A program made the translations under genes and the position numbers. From Leptolyngbya sp. NIES-3755 (GTDB lineage Bacteria > Cyanobacteriota > Cyanobacteriia > Leptolyngbyales > Leptolyngbyaceae), in assembly GCA_001548435.1 (NCBI GenBank), contig AP017308.1, positions 2,613,030 through 2,677,029 of the forward strand: a DNA stretch of 64,000 bases. Reading direction: 5' to 3'. Positions 9,607 through 18,295 of the stretch are shown one piece after another. Within the stretch, counting starts at the first letter, position 1. Every line of letters begins with the position of its first letter. The notes below the pieces were generated by a model that saw only the letters and a list, made by a program, of their open reading frames with translations, ran no database searches and had not been told where the DNA came from.

Positions 9607-9753
9607 TCTTAATACATTTTGCTGCTCACTGATTCCCAGGATAAGCGAAAGTTTCTCACTTGACTTGAGCAAAATTTGATTTTGTGCAGTTGATCCAGGA
9701 TAGAGCGTCCAACTCGGATTTGCTCTACCCTGAAAATTTGTCAAGACGCTGAA

Positions 9754-10560
9754 TTAAGCAGTCCGGTTAGATTTACGACGACGTGCGATCGCCATTGTCC
9801 CTGCAACCAAACCCAATCCTGCAAATGTGCCTGGTTCTGGTACTTTTTGCGTTGGTGGTTTCTCAACGGTCTGAACTGCCCACTCTTCAAATCCTCCTTC
9901 CGCTCCCGAAAACTGGGAGTACAAATACACGTATGGATTTGTAGAAGCCGCAAAAAGGCTGTCAGGAATATAAGTCAACAAATCTGCTCTACCACTGCCT
10001 GCATTGGAGTCAAACAGTTTGACAGTATTATCGCCGTTGCTATCCAAATCAAAAATCTTGACAGCATTTCCTCCAAAGGTTGGGTAGTTCAACAAGTTGC
10101 CCGCATTACCCAGGAAGATTTGCAACTGATTCAGATCGATTAAAGGTTTGCTTGGATCTTGACGAGTGGCATTGGGTTCATTGATGTCCAGAACGAATTG
10201 GCGATATGCAATGCCTCCGATCGTGACGATTGGAACGTCTGTGAGTTTTAGCGATCGCGTGAATTGTGGACTGTTGTTTTCGTCAAACTGCAAGGGGCGA
10301 CCACCAGTGTTATAGCCTTGTTCAGTCGTGCTGTTTCCAGGAGATTGCAGTCGAACAAAGGAATCCAGCACTCCGGTTCCTGCTGGATTGTTTGGATCGA
10401 TTTCTTGGAAAAATGCGCCATTTAAACTGCCACTTTGCAGACCTGTAGGCGTTAGGTTTAGAACTGCTGCTCCTGCTTGTCGATCGCTAAAGACATTCAT
10501 CAAAGCAGCACAGGTCACAGCGATCAACCAGCTTTTATGGATCTGTTTCACCATCTTCAT
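9754..10560 (-). CDS. PEP-CTERM secreted protein
   Basis: A 268-residue exported protein. It has an N-terminal signal peptide (KSWLIAVTCAALMNVF, cleavage near AGA-AV) and at the C-terminus a PEP-CTERM sorting signal: VPEPGT, then a hydrophobic stretch, then the basic RRRK end. Such proteins are sorted by exosortase and often reach the outer surface or matrix. The middle is rich in Asn, Gly and Asp, with no known enzyme motif; a DSNGDN stretch could bind calcium. The 194-bp-long region after the start (10561 on) separates it from psbA, which is on the same strand but ends at its own terminator. Confidence 0.85.
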   Translation of the reverse strand: MKMVKQIHKSWLIAVTCAALMNVFSDRQAGAAVLNLTPTGLQSGSLNGAFFQEIDPNNPAGTGVLDSFVRLQSPGNSTTEQGYNTGGRPLQFDENNSPQFTRSLKLTDVPIVTIGGIAYRQFVLDINEPNATRQDPSKPLIDLNQLQIFLGNAGNLLNYPTFGGNAVKIFDLDSNGDNTVKLFDSNAGSGRADLLTYIPDSLFAASTNPYVYLYSQFSGAEGGFEEWAVQTVEKPPTQKVPEPGTFAGLGLVAGTMAIARRRKSNRTA

Positions 10561-10814
10561 ACTCCGTGTCTAAGTAAATACTCAAATACTTGTCGGACTG
10601 TACGCTTAAACACGGGGCTATGCTTCTACGTAAAAATATTTATGCTTTGTATCTCCGACAACACAATATTATTCGATAGCAGTGAATTTATCTATAGTTT
10701 TAAAGGGATTCGCGGAGACTTTACGGAGTCGGATAGAAGTATGAAGTTGAGTACATAAGTAAAAACGCTGATATTCTACTTCGGGGTGAAGCAGTACGAA
10801 CTCCCTCTAAACAT
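10561..10814. other. Non-coding stretch between psbA and the PEP-CTERM gene
   Basis: No gene is supported here. It must hold the promoter of the PEP-CTERM gene on the minus strand, but no convincing -10/-35 pair could be picked. GGAGT-like elements recur (CTCCGTGTC near 10562, ACGGAGTCGGA near 10724) without a clear palindrome. Confidence 0.35.
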
Positions 10815-10842
10815 GAAAAAGCCCCCCATTGCTGGAGGGCTT
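10815..10842 (-). terminator. psbA intrinsic terminator
   Basis: On the minus strand AAGCCCTCC pairs with GGGGGGCTT around an AGCAAT loop (one G-U pair), followed directly by TTTTT. It begins about 25 bases after the psbA stop and is a textbook Rho-independent terminator. Confidence 0.9.
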
Positions 10843-10867
10843 CATCGCTCAGTCAATCAGTCGAGCA

Positions 10868-11950
10868 TTAACCGTTGATTGCAGGTGCAGACAGCGCCAC
10901 AGGTGCAGCTTCGCCAGCAGCCAAGTCGAGCGGGAAGTTGTGAGCGTTGCGCTCGTGCATCACTTCCATCCCCAAGTTCGCACGGTTGATCACGTCAGAC
11001 CAGGTGCTGACCACACGTCCTTGCGAGTCGATGATCGATTGGTTGAAGTTGAATCCGTTCAGGTTGAACGCCATCGTGGACACACCCAATGCGGTGAACC
11101 AGATGCCGACGACGGGCCATGCTCCCAAGAAGAAGTGCAGGGCACGGGAGTTGTTGAACGAGGCGTATTGGAAGATCAACCGTCCGAAGTAGCCGTGGGC
11201 TGCAACGATGTTGTAGGTCTCTTCTTCTTGTCCGAACTTGTAACCGTAGTTTTGGCTCTCGACTTCGGTGGTCTCACGCACCAACGAGGAGGTGACCAAC
11301 GAACCGTGCATTGCACTGAAGAGCGATCCACCGAAGACACCTGCTACGCCCAACATGTGGAACGGGTGCATCAAGATGTTGTGCTCGGCTTGGAACACCA
11401 ACATGAAGTTGAAGGTTCCAGAGATACCTAAAGGCATTCCGTCCGAGAACGATCCTTGTCCAATCGGGTAGATCAAGAACACTGCGGTTGCTGCTGCAAC
11501 AGGCGCGGAGTACGCGACGCAGATCCAAGGACGCATTCCCAAGCGGTAGGAGAGTTCCCATTCACGTCCCATGTAGCAGAACACGCCGATCAGGAAGTGG
11601 AATACAACCAGTTGGTATGGACCGCCGTTGTACAGCCACTCGTCGAGTGATGCTGCTTCCCAGATCGGGTAGAAGTGCAAGCCGATCGCGTTCGACGAGG
11701 GAACGACTGCACCGGAGATGATGTTGTTGCCGAACATCAACGAACCAGCTACGGGTTCGCGGATGCCGTCGATGTCTACAGGGGGTGCTGCGATGAATGC
11801 AACGATGTAGCAGATGGTGGCAGCGAGCAGGGTCGGGATCATCAGGACTCCGAACCAGCCTACGTACAGGCGGTTGTCGGTCGAGGTGACCCAGTTGCAG
11901 AACTGCGCCCACAGGTTAGCGCTCTCGCGTCTCTGTAAGGTGGTTGTCAT
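10868..11950 (-). CDS. psbA: Photosystem II D1 protein, E130 form
   Basis: The 360-residue precursor of the D1 reaction-centre protein in thylakoid membranes. Five membrane helices are present. Ligands of the Mn4CaO5 cluster are seen: D170 (SFSDGMP), E189 and H190 region ([10 protein letters not shown]), and the C-terminal [13 protein letters not shown]. Residue 130 is Glu ([10 protein letters not shown]), the form linked to high-light D1 in cyanobacteria with several psbA genes; low-light D1 has Gln. Ser264 (QYASFNNS) of the QB pocket is intact. A 16-residue C-terminal extension follows Ala344 and would be removed by CtpA. The ATG at 11950 gives the exact family start; an in-frame codon at 11983 is not used. 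Confidence 0.98.
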   Translation of the reverse strand: MTTTLQRRESANLWAQFCNWVTSTDNRLYVGWFGVLMIPTLLAATICYIVAFIAAPPVDIDGIREPVAGSLMFGNNIISGAVVPSSNAIGLHFYPIWEAASLDEWLYNGGPYQLVVFHFLIGVFCYMGREWELSYRLGMRPWICVAYSAPVAAATAVFLIYPIGQGSFSDGMPLGISGTFNFMLVFQAEHNILMHPFHMLGVAGVFGGSLFSAMHGSLVTSSLVRETTEVESQNYGYKFGQEEETYNIVAAHGYFGRLIFQYASFNNSRALHFFLGAWPVVGIWFTALGVSTMAFNLNGFNFNQSIIDSQGRVVSTWSDVINRANLGMEVMHERNAHNFPLDLAAGEAAPVALSAPAING

Positions 11951-11988
11951 GATTCTGTATGAGTGCTTAATTGGTTTACTCAAAGATT

Positions 11989-12006
11989 AGATTGACGAAT
12001 CAATCT
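11989..12006 (-). promoter_or_regulatory. Hairpin at the 5' end of the psbA mRNA
   Basis: A perfect 7-bp inverted repeat, AGATTGA (11989-11995) and TCAATCT (12000-12006), with a 4-base loop. Given the promoter at 12015-12043, transcription should start near 12008, so the stem would be at the very 5' end of the message. It could shield the mRNA from 5'-end-dependent RNase E or RNase J. The role is inference. Confidence 0.5.
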
Positions 12007-12014
12007 ATGAATCT

Positions 12015-12043
12015 AGATTAAGGGAGTTATTTCAATTTGTAAA
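12015..12043 (-). promoter_or_regulatory. psbA promoter
   Basis: On the minus strand a -35 box TTTACA (12043-12038) and a -10 box TAATCT (12020-12015) are separated by 17 bp. The start would be near 12008, giving a leader of about 58 nt. Boxes of this kind are typical of cyanobacterial psbA promoters. Confidence 0.7.
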
Positions 12044-12123
12044 GGGGTGAATTAAGTTTTTACTCATATTTTGTAACAATGCGTTTACAGTCGCGGAGGT
12101 CGATCGATAAAATCTGCCCCGTT

Positions 12124-13161
12124 TCAGGACTGAGAGGCATCCCCGATTCTGAGATTTGACAGCGCTTGCTTCATGTCAGTCTCTAAGAAACGATCGACTG
12201 ATCCATGAACCCAAGCAAAGGATTTCTGATGATCTTCACAAATTCGCTCAAATCCAAGGACGTGCCGCAACCTCTCATAAATCGGATGAACGATTAAGGT
12301 ATACAAATCGCAAATTTCTGGATAGTCGCTCCGAATCGTCAATAAAGTCTGCTGAGCATCCTCTAGAAGTTGGCAAAGTGTCGTAACAGAAAGATAAGGT
12401 TGATCAATCACCCAGGCTCGAATATAAATCGATAGGCAAGATCGATCACCCGGAGATGCCATAACGAATGGATCAACTGGATTATCTGTGGTTAGGTAGA
12501 AACTTTTGTTCGGTTGCTGAAAGAAATAACCATCGGATTCTGCGGCGACTGGGAAAAGCACAGAGGCAGCAACGACCGCGTAATTATCAGAGCGGCGCAA
12601 AACTCGCATTCCAGTCCCGTACTGTTGTGACCAAATTCTGAGAACTTTTGCCACCTTTGACATTGCAGCCCCATCACGAATCATTGCTGCATAGTTTCGG
12701 GTGTAGAGATTTGCGATCGAAATGGCATCAGTACGCGGATTAAACGCATCTGCAAAAAGTTCAATCGGTCTATCTGGCTTGGGCAATTCCAAATCAGGCA
12801 GCGATCGAATTTGTAAACAAAGTGAACTTCCGTCGTATTGCTTATCGAGCAGTCCCAAAGCCACTAAGCGATCGATCATCATTCCAGCCGCTCGATCGCT
12901 CCCTCGATCTTGCCCTTGGTAAAACAATTCAGCCGCTTCTCGATGCGTACAGCTAATCAGACCATTTGGAGCATGAAGCTCTTTTAGATTCGCGGGAAGT
13001 CGCCCATTTACCTCTTCCTGCTGCTTCAAGAGAAGATAAGCCCACAAGCGCACAAAATATTCTGCTTTGCGTCGTGTGAGTCCGCCTCGACGTTGAATCA
13101 TGGAGACGTATGGGCGCTGGGTCTCGATCGGAAACAAACGGTCTACGAGTTCTGGGAGCAT
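12124..13161 (-). CDS. Conserved hypothetical protein, cyanobacterial type
   Basis: A protein of 345 residues if started at the ATG at 13161 (MLPELVDRLFP); the open frame extends to 13374 but the extra 71 residues look non-coding. The N-terminal third (GGLTRRKAEYFVRLWAYLLL) looks like a helical, possibly winged-helix, region. The C-terminal third, ending in VHPIYERLRHVLGFERI, has some likeness to a GNAT-type acyltransferase end, but this is weak. No signal peptide or membrane segment. It is divergent from the LuxR-type gene and shares with it the intergenic region that holds phased TTC repeats. Function unknown. Confidence 0.65.
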   Translation of the reverse strand: MLPELVDRLFPIETQRPYVSMIQRRGGLTRRKAEYFVRLWAYLLLKQQEEVNGRLPANLKELHAPNGLISCTHREAAELFYQGQDRGSDRAAGMMIDRLVALGLLDKQYDGSSLCLQIRSLPDLELPKPDRPIELFADAFNPRTDAISIANLYTRNYAAMIRDGAAMSKVAKVLRIWSQQYGTGMRVLRRSDNYAVVAASVLFPVAAESDGYFFQQPNKSFYLTTDNPVDPFVMASPGDRSCLSIYIRAWVIDQPYLSVTTLCQLLEDAQQTLLTIRSDYPEICDLYTLIVHPIYERLRHVLGFERICEDHQKSFAWVHGSVDRFLETDMKQALSNLRIGDASQS

Positions 13162-13415
13162 GACAGATGAGGGGCTTGTAAATTGTGGAGCAAAACAACT
13201 CGATCGGGTGACGCAATTTGATCTCCTGATCAACGACAATTTGAGATGAGAAATTACGGATGCTTTTCTATTCGTGATTCGGATTAGTTCTCGATCAAAC
13301 TGCTGAAAAGTCAACTGAGTTAACGTCACTCTGAGACAGCCGAAGTGATGCAGTGCCAATCGTTTCAGTGGCATTCCTTTTATTATGGTTGGTCATTTCT
13401 TTCAGGCTAATGAAA

Positions 13416-13500
13416 TTCCTAAAACTTCAAATTAATTCAGGCTAGTTCACCCCTGTTCAGGTTACTTCGGTAGTCTTCAGGGCGATCATTGTATCTTCAG
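13416..13500 (+). repeat. 10-bp-phased TTC direct repeats upstream of the LuxR-type gene
   Basis: TTC occurs at 13416, 13426, 13436, 13446, 13456, 13466, 13476 and 13496, every tenth base, with one degenerate unit (TCA) at 13486. Five units read TTCA and three of them TTCAG (13436, 13456, 13476; also 13496). The flanking five bases vary. The spacing equals about one helical turn, so all units face the same side of the DNA, as expected for an operator bound by several regulator copies. The period differs from the 11-bp period of Pho boxes. Confidence 0.6.
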
Positions 13501-13545
13501 AATGACAATGAGCAGAATGGGGCAGTGCTTAATGATGCTGAAATC

Positions 13546-14229
13546 ATGATTGTTCCATTTTTCTCCGTGCCCCCCGCGCATCATGTCGCTTGGGTTAATG
13601 TTTATGCTCAACAACGATCGACTCGCCGTTCTCGTCGCAGCAATCCAGAGGACGGGAATAGACGAGAATTTTCGGGTACTGCTGCTAATTTAGAAGGTGA
13701 TTTTGTTAGTGAGGATGCGCTTTGGGGGATGTTGCTTGAGGCGATGCCCTTAGGTGTGCTGGTGCTGGCATCTTCGCTTTCAATGGTCTACTGCAACGAG
13801 AAAGCGAAAGCGTTATGCGATCGCTTACGAAACGAGGAGAATGAACTTCCGATTAGTATTTGCCAACTTTGTCAGCGACTAATTCAAGGAGAGTCGTCAG
13901 AGCCTCTGATCATGGAGTATCAGGAGCAAGATCTGTTCTTTCGCTTGCAAGCTCGCTGGATGAATATAGCTACGCCACAACCGTTATTGTTGGTGCTAAT
14001 CGAGGATTGTCATGAATCGATGCGGAATGAATTAGCGATCGAGCAAGATAAGTATGATCTGACCGATCGAGAAGCTGAGATTTGGTTCTTGTTACGCCAA
14101 AAGTATTCATATCAAGACATTTCGGCTTTGTTGAATATCAGTATGAATACAGTTAAGACGCACGTTAAGAACATTTATGCAAAGCGAAAGAGCTTAGCAA
14201 ACGATCGTAAAATTTGGTATTCCAGATAG
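13546..14229 (+). CDS. LuxR-family transcriptional regulator with PAS-like domain
   Basis: A DNA-binding regulator of 227 residues from the ATG at 13546 (an upstream TTG at 13489 is in frame). The C-terminal 60 residues form a LuxR/NarL helix-turn-helix (LTDREAEIWFLLRQKYSYQDISALLNIS then NTVKTHVKNIYAK). The middle (LLEAMPLGVLVLASSLSMVYCNEKAKALC) is the pattern of a PAS domain. There is no receiver domain, so control is probably by a ligand or by expression. The cofG start is 21 bp downstream, suggesting an operon. The phased TTC array just upstream could be its own operator. The signal sensed is unknown. Confidence 0.82.
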   Translation: MIVPFFSVPPAHHVAWVNVYAQQRSTRRSRRSNPEDGNRREFSGTAANLEGDFVSEDALWGMLLEAMPLGVLVLASSLSMVYCNEKAKALCDRLRNEENELPISICQLCQRLIQGESSEPLIMEYQEQDLFFRLQARWMNIATPQPLLLVLIEDCHESMRNELAIEQDKYDLTDREAEIWFLLRQKYSYQDISALLNISMNTVKTHVKNIYAKRKSLANDRKIWYSR

Positions 14230-14250
14230 TAGGTTTATTCTGGTGCGCTG

Positions 14251-15222
14251 ATGCGATCGATTACTTACAGTCCGGCTTATACGATCGTTCCTACTTACGA
14301 GTGCTTTAATCGCTGTACTTACTGCAATTTTCGGACAGATCCAGGTCAGGATAGTTGGCTGAGCCTGTCCGAAGCAGAAAGCATTTTAAGCAAGCTTCAG
14401 AATGTCATTGAGATTTTAATTTTAAGTGGAGAAGTTCATCCGCATCATTCTTCTAGATCTGCTTGGTTCGATCGTATTTTTGCTCTCTGCGAACTTGCCC
14501 TTTCGATGGGATTTCTACCGCACACGAATGCTGGAATTCTCACATTTGATGAAATGGCGAAATTAAAAACTATCAATGTCTCGATGGGTCTAATGTTGGA
14601 ACAAATCACACCAACATTATTAGAAACCGTTCATCGTCATGCACCGAGTAAAATTCCAGAAGTGCGATCGCAGCAATTAGTTTGGGCAGGAGAGTTACAG
14701 ATTCCATTTACAACCGGATTGCTATTAGGAATTGGCGAGAGTGAGCACGATCGTATCGACACTCTAGAAGAAATTGCTCGAATTCACGATCGCTTCGGTC
14801 ACATTCAAGAGGTTATCCTACAGCCATATAGTCCAGGGCATAAAGAAAGCCTTTCTCAATCTGCTTTCAGTCCACAACAATTGATTGAATTAATCAAAGT
14901 TGCGCGCCAGATTTTGCCAGAAGCGATCGCAATTCAGATTCCTCCCAATCTCGTTCCAGACGATTTGATCGCCTGCCTAGAAGCGGGTGCAACGGATTTA
15001 GGTGGCATCAGTCCACACGATGAAGTGAACCCCGACTATCCGCATCCTAAAGCTTCGGATTTAGAGGCATTACTTAAGCCGTATGGATTCAAATTAGTTC
15101 AGCGATTACCGATTTATCCACAGTACGATCGATGGCTTTCAAACCGATTGAGAAGTACCGTCCAATCTTACAGAGCGACTGGGCTTGCCACACCTAAAAA
15201 TTCTGTTACATATCGAAGATAA
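14251..15222 (+). CDS. cofG: FO synthase subunit CofG (deazaflavin synthesis, radical SAM)
   Basis: A 323-residue radical SAM enzyme. The cluster motif CxxxCxxC is CFNRCTYC (about residues 18-25). The family segments SGEVHPHH, TNAGILTFDEM, GLMLEQITP and the C-terminal GGISPHDEVNPDYPHP match CofG, which with CofH joins 5-amino-6-ribitylamino-uracil and tyrosine into 8-hydroxy-5-deazaflavin. In cyanobacteria this chromophore serves DNA photolyase. cofH is not in the window. The gene follows the LuxR-type regulator by 21 bp. Its 3' end overlaps the convergent hydrolase gene by 55 bp. Confidence 0.93.
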   Translation: MRSITYSPAYTIVPTYECFNRCTYCNFRTDPGQDSWLSLSEAESILSKLQNVIEILILSGEVHPHHSSRSAWFDRIFALCELALSMGFLPHTNAGILTFDEMAKLKTINVSMGLMLEQITPTLLETVHRHAPSKIPEVRSQQLVWAGELQIPFTTGLLLGIGESEHDRIDTLEEIARIHDRFGHIQEVILQPYSPGHKESLSQSAFSPQQLIELIKVARQILPEAIAIQIPPNLVPDDLIACLEAGATDLGGISPHDEVNPDYPHPKASDLEALLKPYGFKLVQRLPIYPQYDRWLSNRLRSTVQSYRATGLATPKNSVTYRR

Positions 15223-16025
15223 GTTTCAGGATCTTCCAACATTGGAAAGTGTGCGGTATTTGGAATCGTGACGTGCTGTACTCGATCGCTTAATGCCGCC
15301 GCTTTCCCTCCCATTTCAGCAGGAATAATCTTGTCGTATTCTCCTGAAATTAACAACGTCGGAACCGAAATCCGAGCGAATTCATTCGGCATTGTTAGTG
15401 CTGCTTCTTCACTCACAGCAGAGAACATTGTTCCAAGTGCTGCCGCTTCATCTGCTAATAAGAAATCAGCCAAGAAAGCACGGCTCATATCGCGTGGAAC
15501 AGACTGATGGAGAAATCGCTGCATGAACAAGCGATCGGTAAACGGCAAACTATAGAGCCAAGGCAAACGGAATTTCACCACGTAGCCACCGAACTTATGA
15601 AACGCTTTGAATGCTCTCTCTTGATATTCAAAAATGCCGCTACAGGTGAGAATTGCTCGATCGACAAATTCCGCGTATCGATTCAGGAATAAAGCCGCGA
15701 TCGACGATCCAGTCGAATGAGCATTCAGACACACTTTCTGAAGTCCCAATGCCACTAATAATCCCGCCAAATCTCGCACATACACATCTAATTCATAAGT
15801 CGATTCGGGTGCATTGTCCATTCTTGAGCGACCGAATCCGCGCATATCGTACAGCAAACAATCGAAATGATGAGAAAGCGATCGAGCCGTACTTTCCCAA
15901 TACTTTGAAGAGCCGCCCCAACCATGAACAAAAACTAAAACTGGCTTACCGCTCGGTTGATTGTCTTCCGATTCGGTAAGCCATTCGTAGTAGTGATTAA
16001 AGCCGTTAACTGAAATGTAAGCCAT
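15168..16025 (-). CDS. Alpha/beta hydrolase
   Basis: A 285-residue alpha/beta-hydrolase-fold protein. The oxyanion region HGWGG, the nucleophile elbow AHSTGS (usually GxSxG, here with Ala first), the acid D in SGEYDKIIP and the histidine in NTAHFPMLEDP are in the right order. The substrate cannot be read from sequence; esterase or ester-cleaving roles are possible. No signal peptide, so cytoplasmic. It is downstream of the clpX terminator and its tail overlaps cofG by 55 bp in the opposite orientation. Confidence 0.85.
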   Translation of the reverse strand: MAYISVNGFNHYYEWLTESEDNQPSGKPVLVFVHGWGGSSKYWESTARSLSHHFDCLLYDMRGFGRSRMDNAPESTYELDVYVRDLAGLLVALGLQKVCLNAHSTGSSIAALFLNRYAEFVDRAILTCSGIFEYQERAFKAFHKFGGYVVKFRLPWLYSLPFTDRLFMQRFLHQSVPRDMSRAFLADFLLADEAAALGTMFSAVSEEAALTMPNEFARISVPTLLISGEYDKIIPAEMGGKAAALSDRVQHVTIPNTAHFPMLEDPETYLRYVTEFLGVASPVAL

Positions 16026-16028
16026 GCT

Positions 16029-16085
16029 GAAAAAGCAGATTGATTCCTAATAATTTTTAGGGTATCACTCGATTTTCAATCTGCT
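16029..16085 (-). terminator. clpX terminator
   Basis: On the minus strand AGCAGATTG pairs perfectly with CAATCTGCT (fwd 16077-16085 and 16034-16042), followed by TTTTTC. The loop is long (34 nt). It lies between the clpX stop and the hydrolase start. Confidence 0.65.
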
Positions 16086-16094
16086 AATTAAGCT

Positions 16095-17432
16095 TTATGC
16101 TGATTCCGGTTTTGGAATGGAAGACGGATGGAGTAAGAGTTCAGCGGTTGATCGCTTCTCAACCATTTCACGGGTAATCGTGCAGCGAGTCACATCTTTT
16201 CGGGATGGCAACTCGTACATGATATCGAGCATCATTTCTTCGACAATGCTCCGAAGGGCACGTGCTCCGGTCTTCCGACGATACGCTTCTTGTGCGATCG
16301 CTATCACCGCATCGGGCTTAAATTCAAGCTGCACGTTATCCATCTTGAGCAATTTCTGGAACTGCTTCACCAGTGCATTCTTAGGTTCAGTCAGAATTTC
16401 AGCAAGTGCATCTTCGTCCAGCGGATCAACAACTGCCATGACTGGAATCCGACCAATGAATTCAGGAATCAAACCGAATTTCACTAAGTCATCTGGTTCT
16501 AGATGTTGCAACACATCAGCAGTGCGCTTCTCTTTCGATTGTTCGCCAGATTGGACAAAGCCCATTGCTCGTTTGCCCATCCGTTGTTCGACGGCTTTAT
16601 CAAGTCCAACGAATGCACCGCCGCAAATAAATAGGATGTTGCTGGTGTCGATTTGGATACAGTCTTGGTAAGGATGCTTCCGTCCGCCTTGAGGGGGAAC
16701 ATTCGCGATCGTACCTTCCAACATTTTCAATAGCGCTTGTTGAACGCCTTCGCCCGATACATCACGGGTAATCGAAGGGTTTTCACTCTTCCGCGCAATT
16801 TTATCGATTTCGTCAATATAGATAATTCCGCGTTGCGCTTCTTCCACATCAAGATCAGCGACTTGAAGCAATCGGAGGAGAATATTTTCCACATCCTCAC
16901 CGACATAACCTGCTTCAGTCAGCGTCGTCGCGTCTGCCACCGCAAACGGAACATCAAGAATTTCAGCTAAGGTCTGAGCCAGAAGCGTTTTGCCGCATCC
17001 AGTTGGACCAATTAATAGAATGTTTGATTTCTGAAGTTCAACGGCATCATCCGGGGAAGCTTTACCATTTCCCTTAGCTTGTAAGAAGCTCAAACGCTTG
17101 TAATGGTTATAGACCGCAACCGAGAGAACTTTTTTCGCCTCATCTTGACCGATCACGTGTTCATCTAAATATTTCTTGATTTCACGCGGTTTAGGCAGTT
17201 GATTCAAGGAAATATTTGCAGAACGCGATCGACGTTTTTCTGGGGCTTGCTCTCGGCGCGGGACAGGTTGCGGAGCAGCAGTGGAGTCGAACAACTCCTC
17301 ATCCAAAATCTCGTTGCACAAATCTACGCACTCATCGCAGATGTAAACACCAGGACCAGCGATCAGTTTGCGGACTTGCTCTTGGGACTTGCCACAAAAA
17401 GAACATTTTAGATGGGAGTCGTACTTTGACAT
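16095..17432 (-). CDS. clpX: ATP-dependent protease ATPase subunit ClpX
   Basis: A 445-residue AAA+ unfoldase that feeds substrates to ClpP. The N-terminal zinc-binding domain has C10, C13, C32 and C35. Walker A is GPTGCGKT (142-149), Walker B is [10 protein letters not shown], the pore loop GYVG follows the AAA+ start, and the region around MGFVQSGEQ corresponds to the ClpP-docking loop. The stretch between the zinc domain and the AAA+ domain ([20 protein letters not shown]) is a linker seen in cyanobacteria. It lies 9 bp behind clpP, in a tig-clpP-clpX operon. Confidence 0.97.
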   Translation of the reverse strand: MSKYDSHLKCSFCGKSQEQVRKLIAGPGVYICDECVDLCNEILDEELFDSTAAPQPVPRREQAPEKRRSRSANISLNQLPKPREIKKYLDEHVIGQDEAKKVLSVAVYNHYKRLSFLQAKGNGKASPDDAVELQKSNILLIGPTGCGKTLLAQTLAEILDVPFAVADATTLTEAGYVGEDVENILLRLLQVADLDVEEAQRGIIYIDEIDKIARKSENPSITRDVSGEGVQQALLKMLEGTIANVPPQGGRKHPYQDCIQIDTSNILFICGGAFVGLDKAVEQRMGKRAMGFVQSGEQSKEKRTADVLQHLEPDDLVKFGLIPEFIGRIPVMAVVDPLDEDALAEILTEPKNALVKQFQKLLKMDNVQLEFKPDAVIAIAQEAYRRKTGARALRSIVEEMMLDIMYELPSRKDVTRCTITREMVEKRSTAELLLHPSSIPKPESA

Positions 17433-17441
17433 AGCTGCCTC

Positions 17442-18137
17442 TTATCTTGCTGCGGCGACAGGTTCGTTTGCTTTCGGGAGATTTTGCCGAGTGATCACTT
17501 GGTCAATCAATCCGTAAGCCTTGGCTTCCTCGGCAGACATAAAGAAATCACGCTCTGTGTCTGCTTCGATGCGATCGAGCGGTTGTCCGGTGTGCTGAGC
17601 GAGTAATTCATTCAGCTTGCGCTTATGATAAAGGATTTCTTTCGCTTGGATCTCGATGTCCACGGCTTGCCCTTGAGCGCCACCCAACGGCTGGTGAATC
17701 ATGATTCGAGAACTCGGCAAAGACATCCGTTTTCCAGGGGTTCCACCGGACAGAAGGAACGCCCCCATACTAGCAGCTAGTCCAAAACAGATGGTGACGA
17801 CATCACAGCTTACTTGCTGCATGGTGTCATAGATTGCCATTCCCGCTGTGACCGAGCCACCCGGAGAATTGATATAGATTTGGATATCTTTGTCAGGATC
17901 TTCGGCTTCGAGGAATAGAAGTTGGGCGACTAGAGAATCGGCAACACTGTCATCGATCGCGCTTCCGAGGAAGATGATGCGTTCGCGCAAGAGACGCGAG
18001 TAGATGTCGAAGGCACGTTCGCCGCGCCCAGACTGCTCAACCACCATCGGAACGACATTGGTTGGAGCGGCTTGAGAGACGACATCCAGCGTGCTGAGAT
18101 TTTGAATGATGTAGTCGTGAGATTGGGAGTTATACAT
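17442..18137 (-). CDS. clpP: ATP-dependent Clp protease proteolytic subunit
   Basis: A serine protease subunit of 231 residues from the ATG at 18137. The catalytic triad is S123 ([10 protein letters not shown]), H148 (MIHQPLGG) and D197 (ERDFF). Compared with the shortest ClpP forms it has about 30 extra N-terminal residues before [15 protein letters not shown]; the ClpP encoded beside clpX in other cyanobacteria is also longer, so I keep the upstream ATG, though the ATG at 18047 remains possible. It is co-transcribed with clpX (9-bp gap), and a large hairpin separates it from tig. All active-site residues are intact, unlike ClpR. Confidence 0.94.
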   Translation of the reverse strand: MYNSQSHDYIIQNLSTLDVVSQAAPTNVVPMVVEQSGRGERAFDIYSRLLRERIIFLGSAIDDSVADSLVAQLLFLEAEDPDKDIQIYINSPGGSVTAGMAIYDTMQQVSCDVVTICFGLAASMGAFLLSGGTPGKRMSLPSSRIMIHQPLGGAQGQAVDIEIQAKEILYHKRKLNELLAQHTGQPLDRIEADTERDFFMSAEEAKAYGLIDQVITRQNLPKANEPVAAAR

Positions 18138-18234
18138 GAGGCAAGCGGCTACGTTCCACAAGTTCAATTCTAGCCAACAAACGATAAGTTATCAGGCTTA
18201 CATCTGAATGCTTAATGATTTGCTGGATTGGATT

Positions 18235-18288
18235 TATAAATGATTGGGGAATTAGGCAGGTGAAACACCCACCCCACAGTCATTTATA
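18235..18288 (-). other. Compound hairpin between tig and clpP
   Basis: Nested inverted repeats: TATAAATGA (18235-18243) with TCATTTATA (18280-18288), TGGGG (18245-18249) with CCCCA (18272-18276), and GGTG with CACC (18259-18262, 18266-18269). It begins 8 bases after the tig stop. There is no clear U-run, so a processing site, stabiliser or partial attenuator is as likely as a terminator. Confidence 0.6.
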
Positions 18289-18295
18289 GTGATCC

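Noticed and set aside
10829-11431. A 200-codon open frame antisense to psbA
   Set aside because: It is a by-product of psbA codon use; no ribosome site, and its protein has no family pattern.
13162-13374. 71-residue N-terminal extension of the conserved hypothetical gene
   Set aside because: The stretch has no domain pattern and reaches into the promoter region; the ATG at 13161 fits better.
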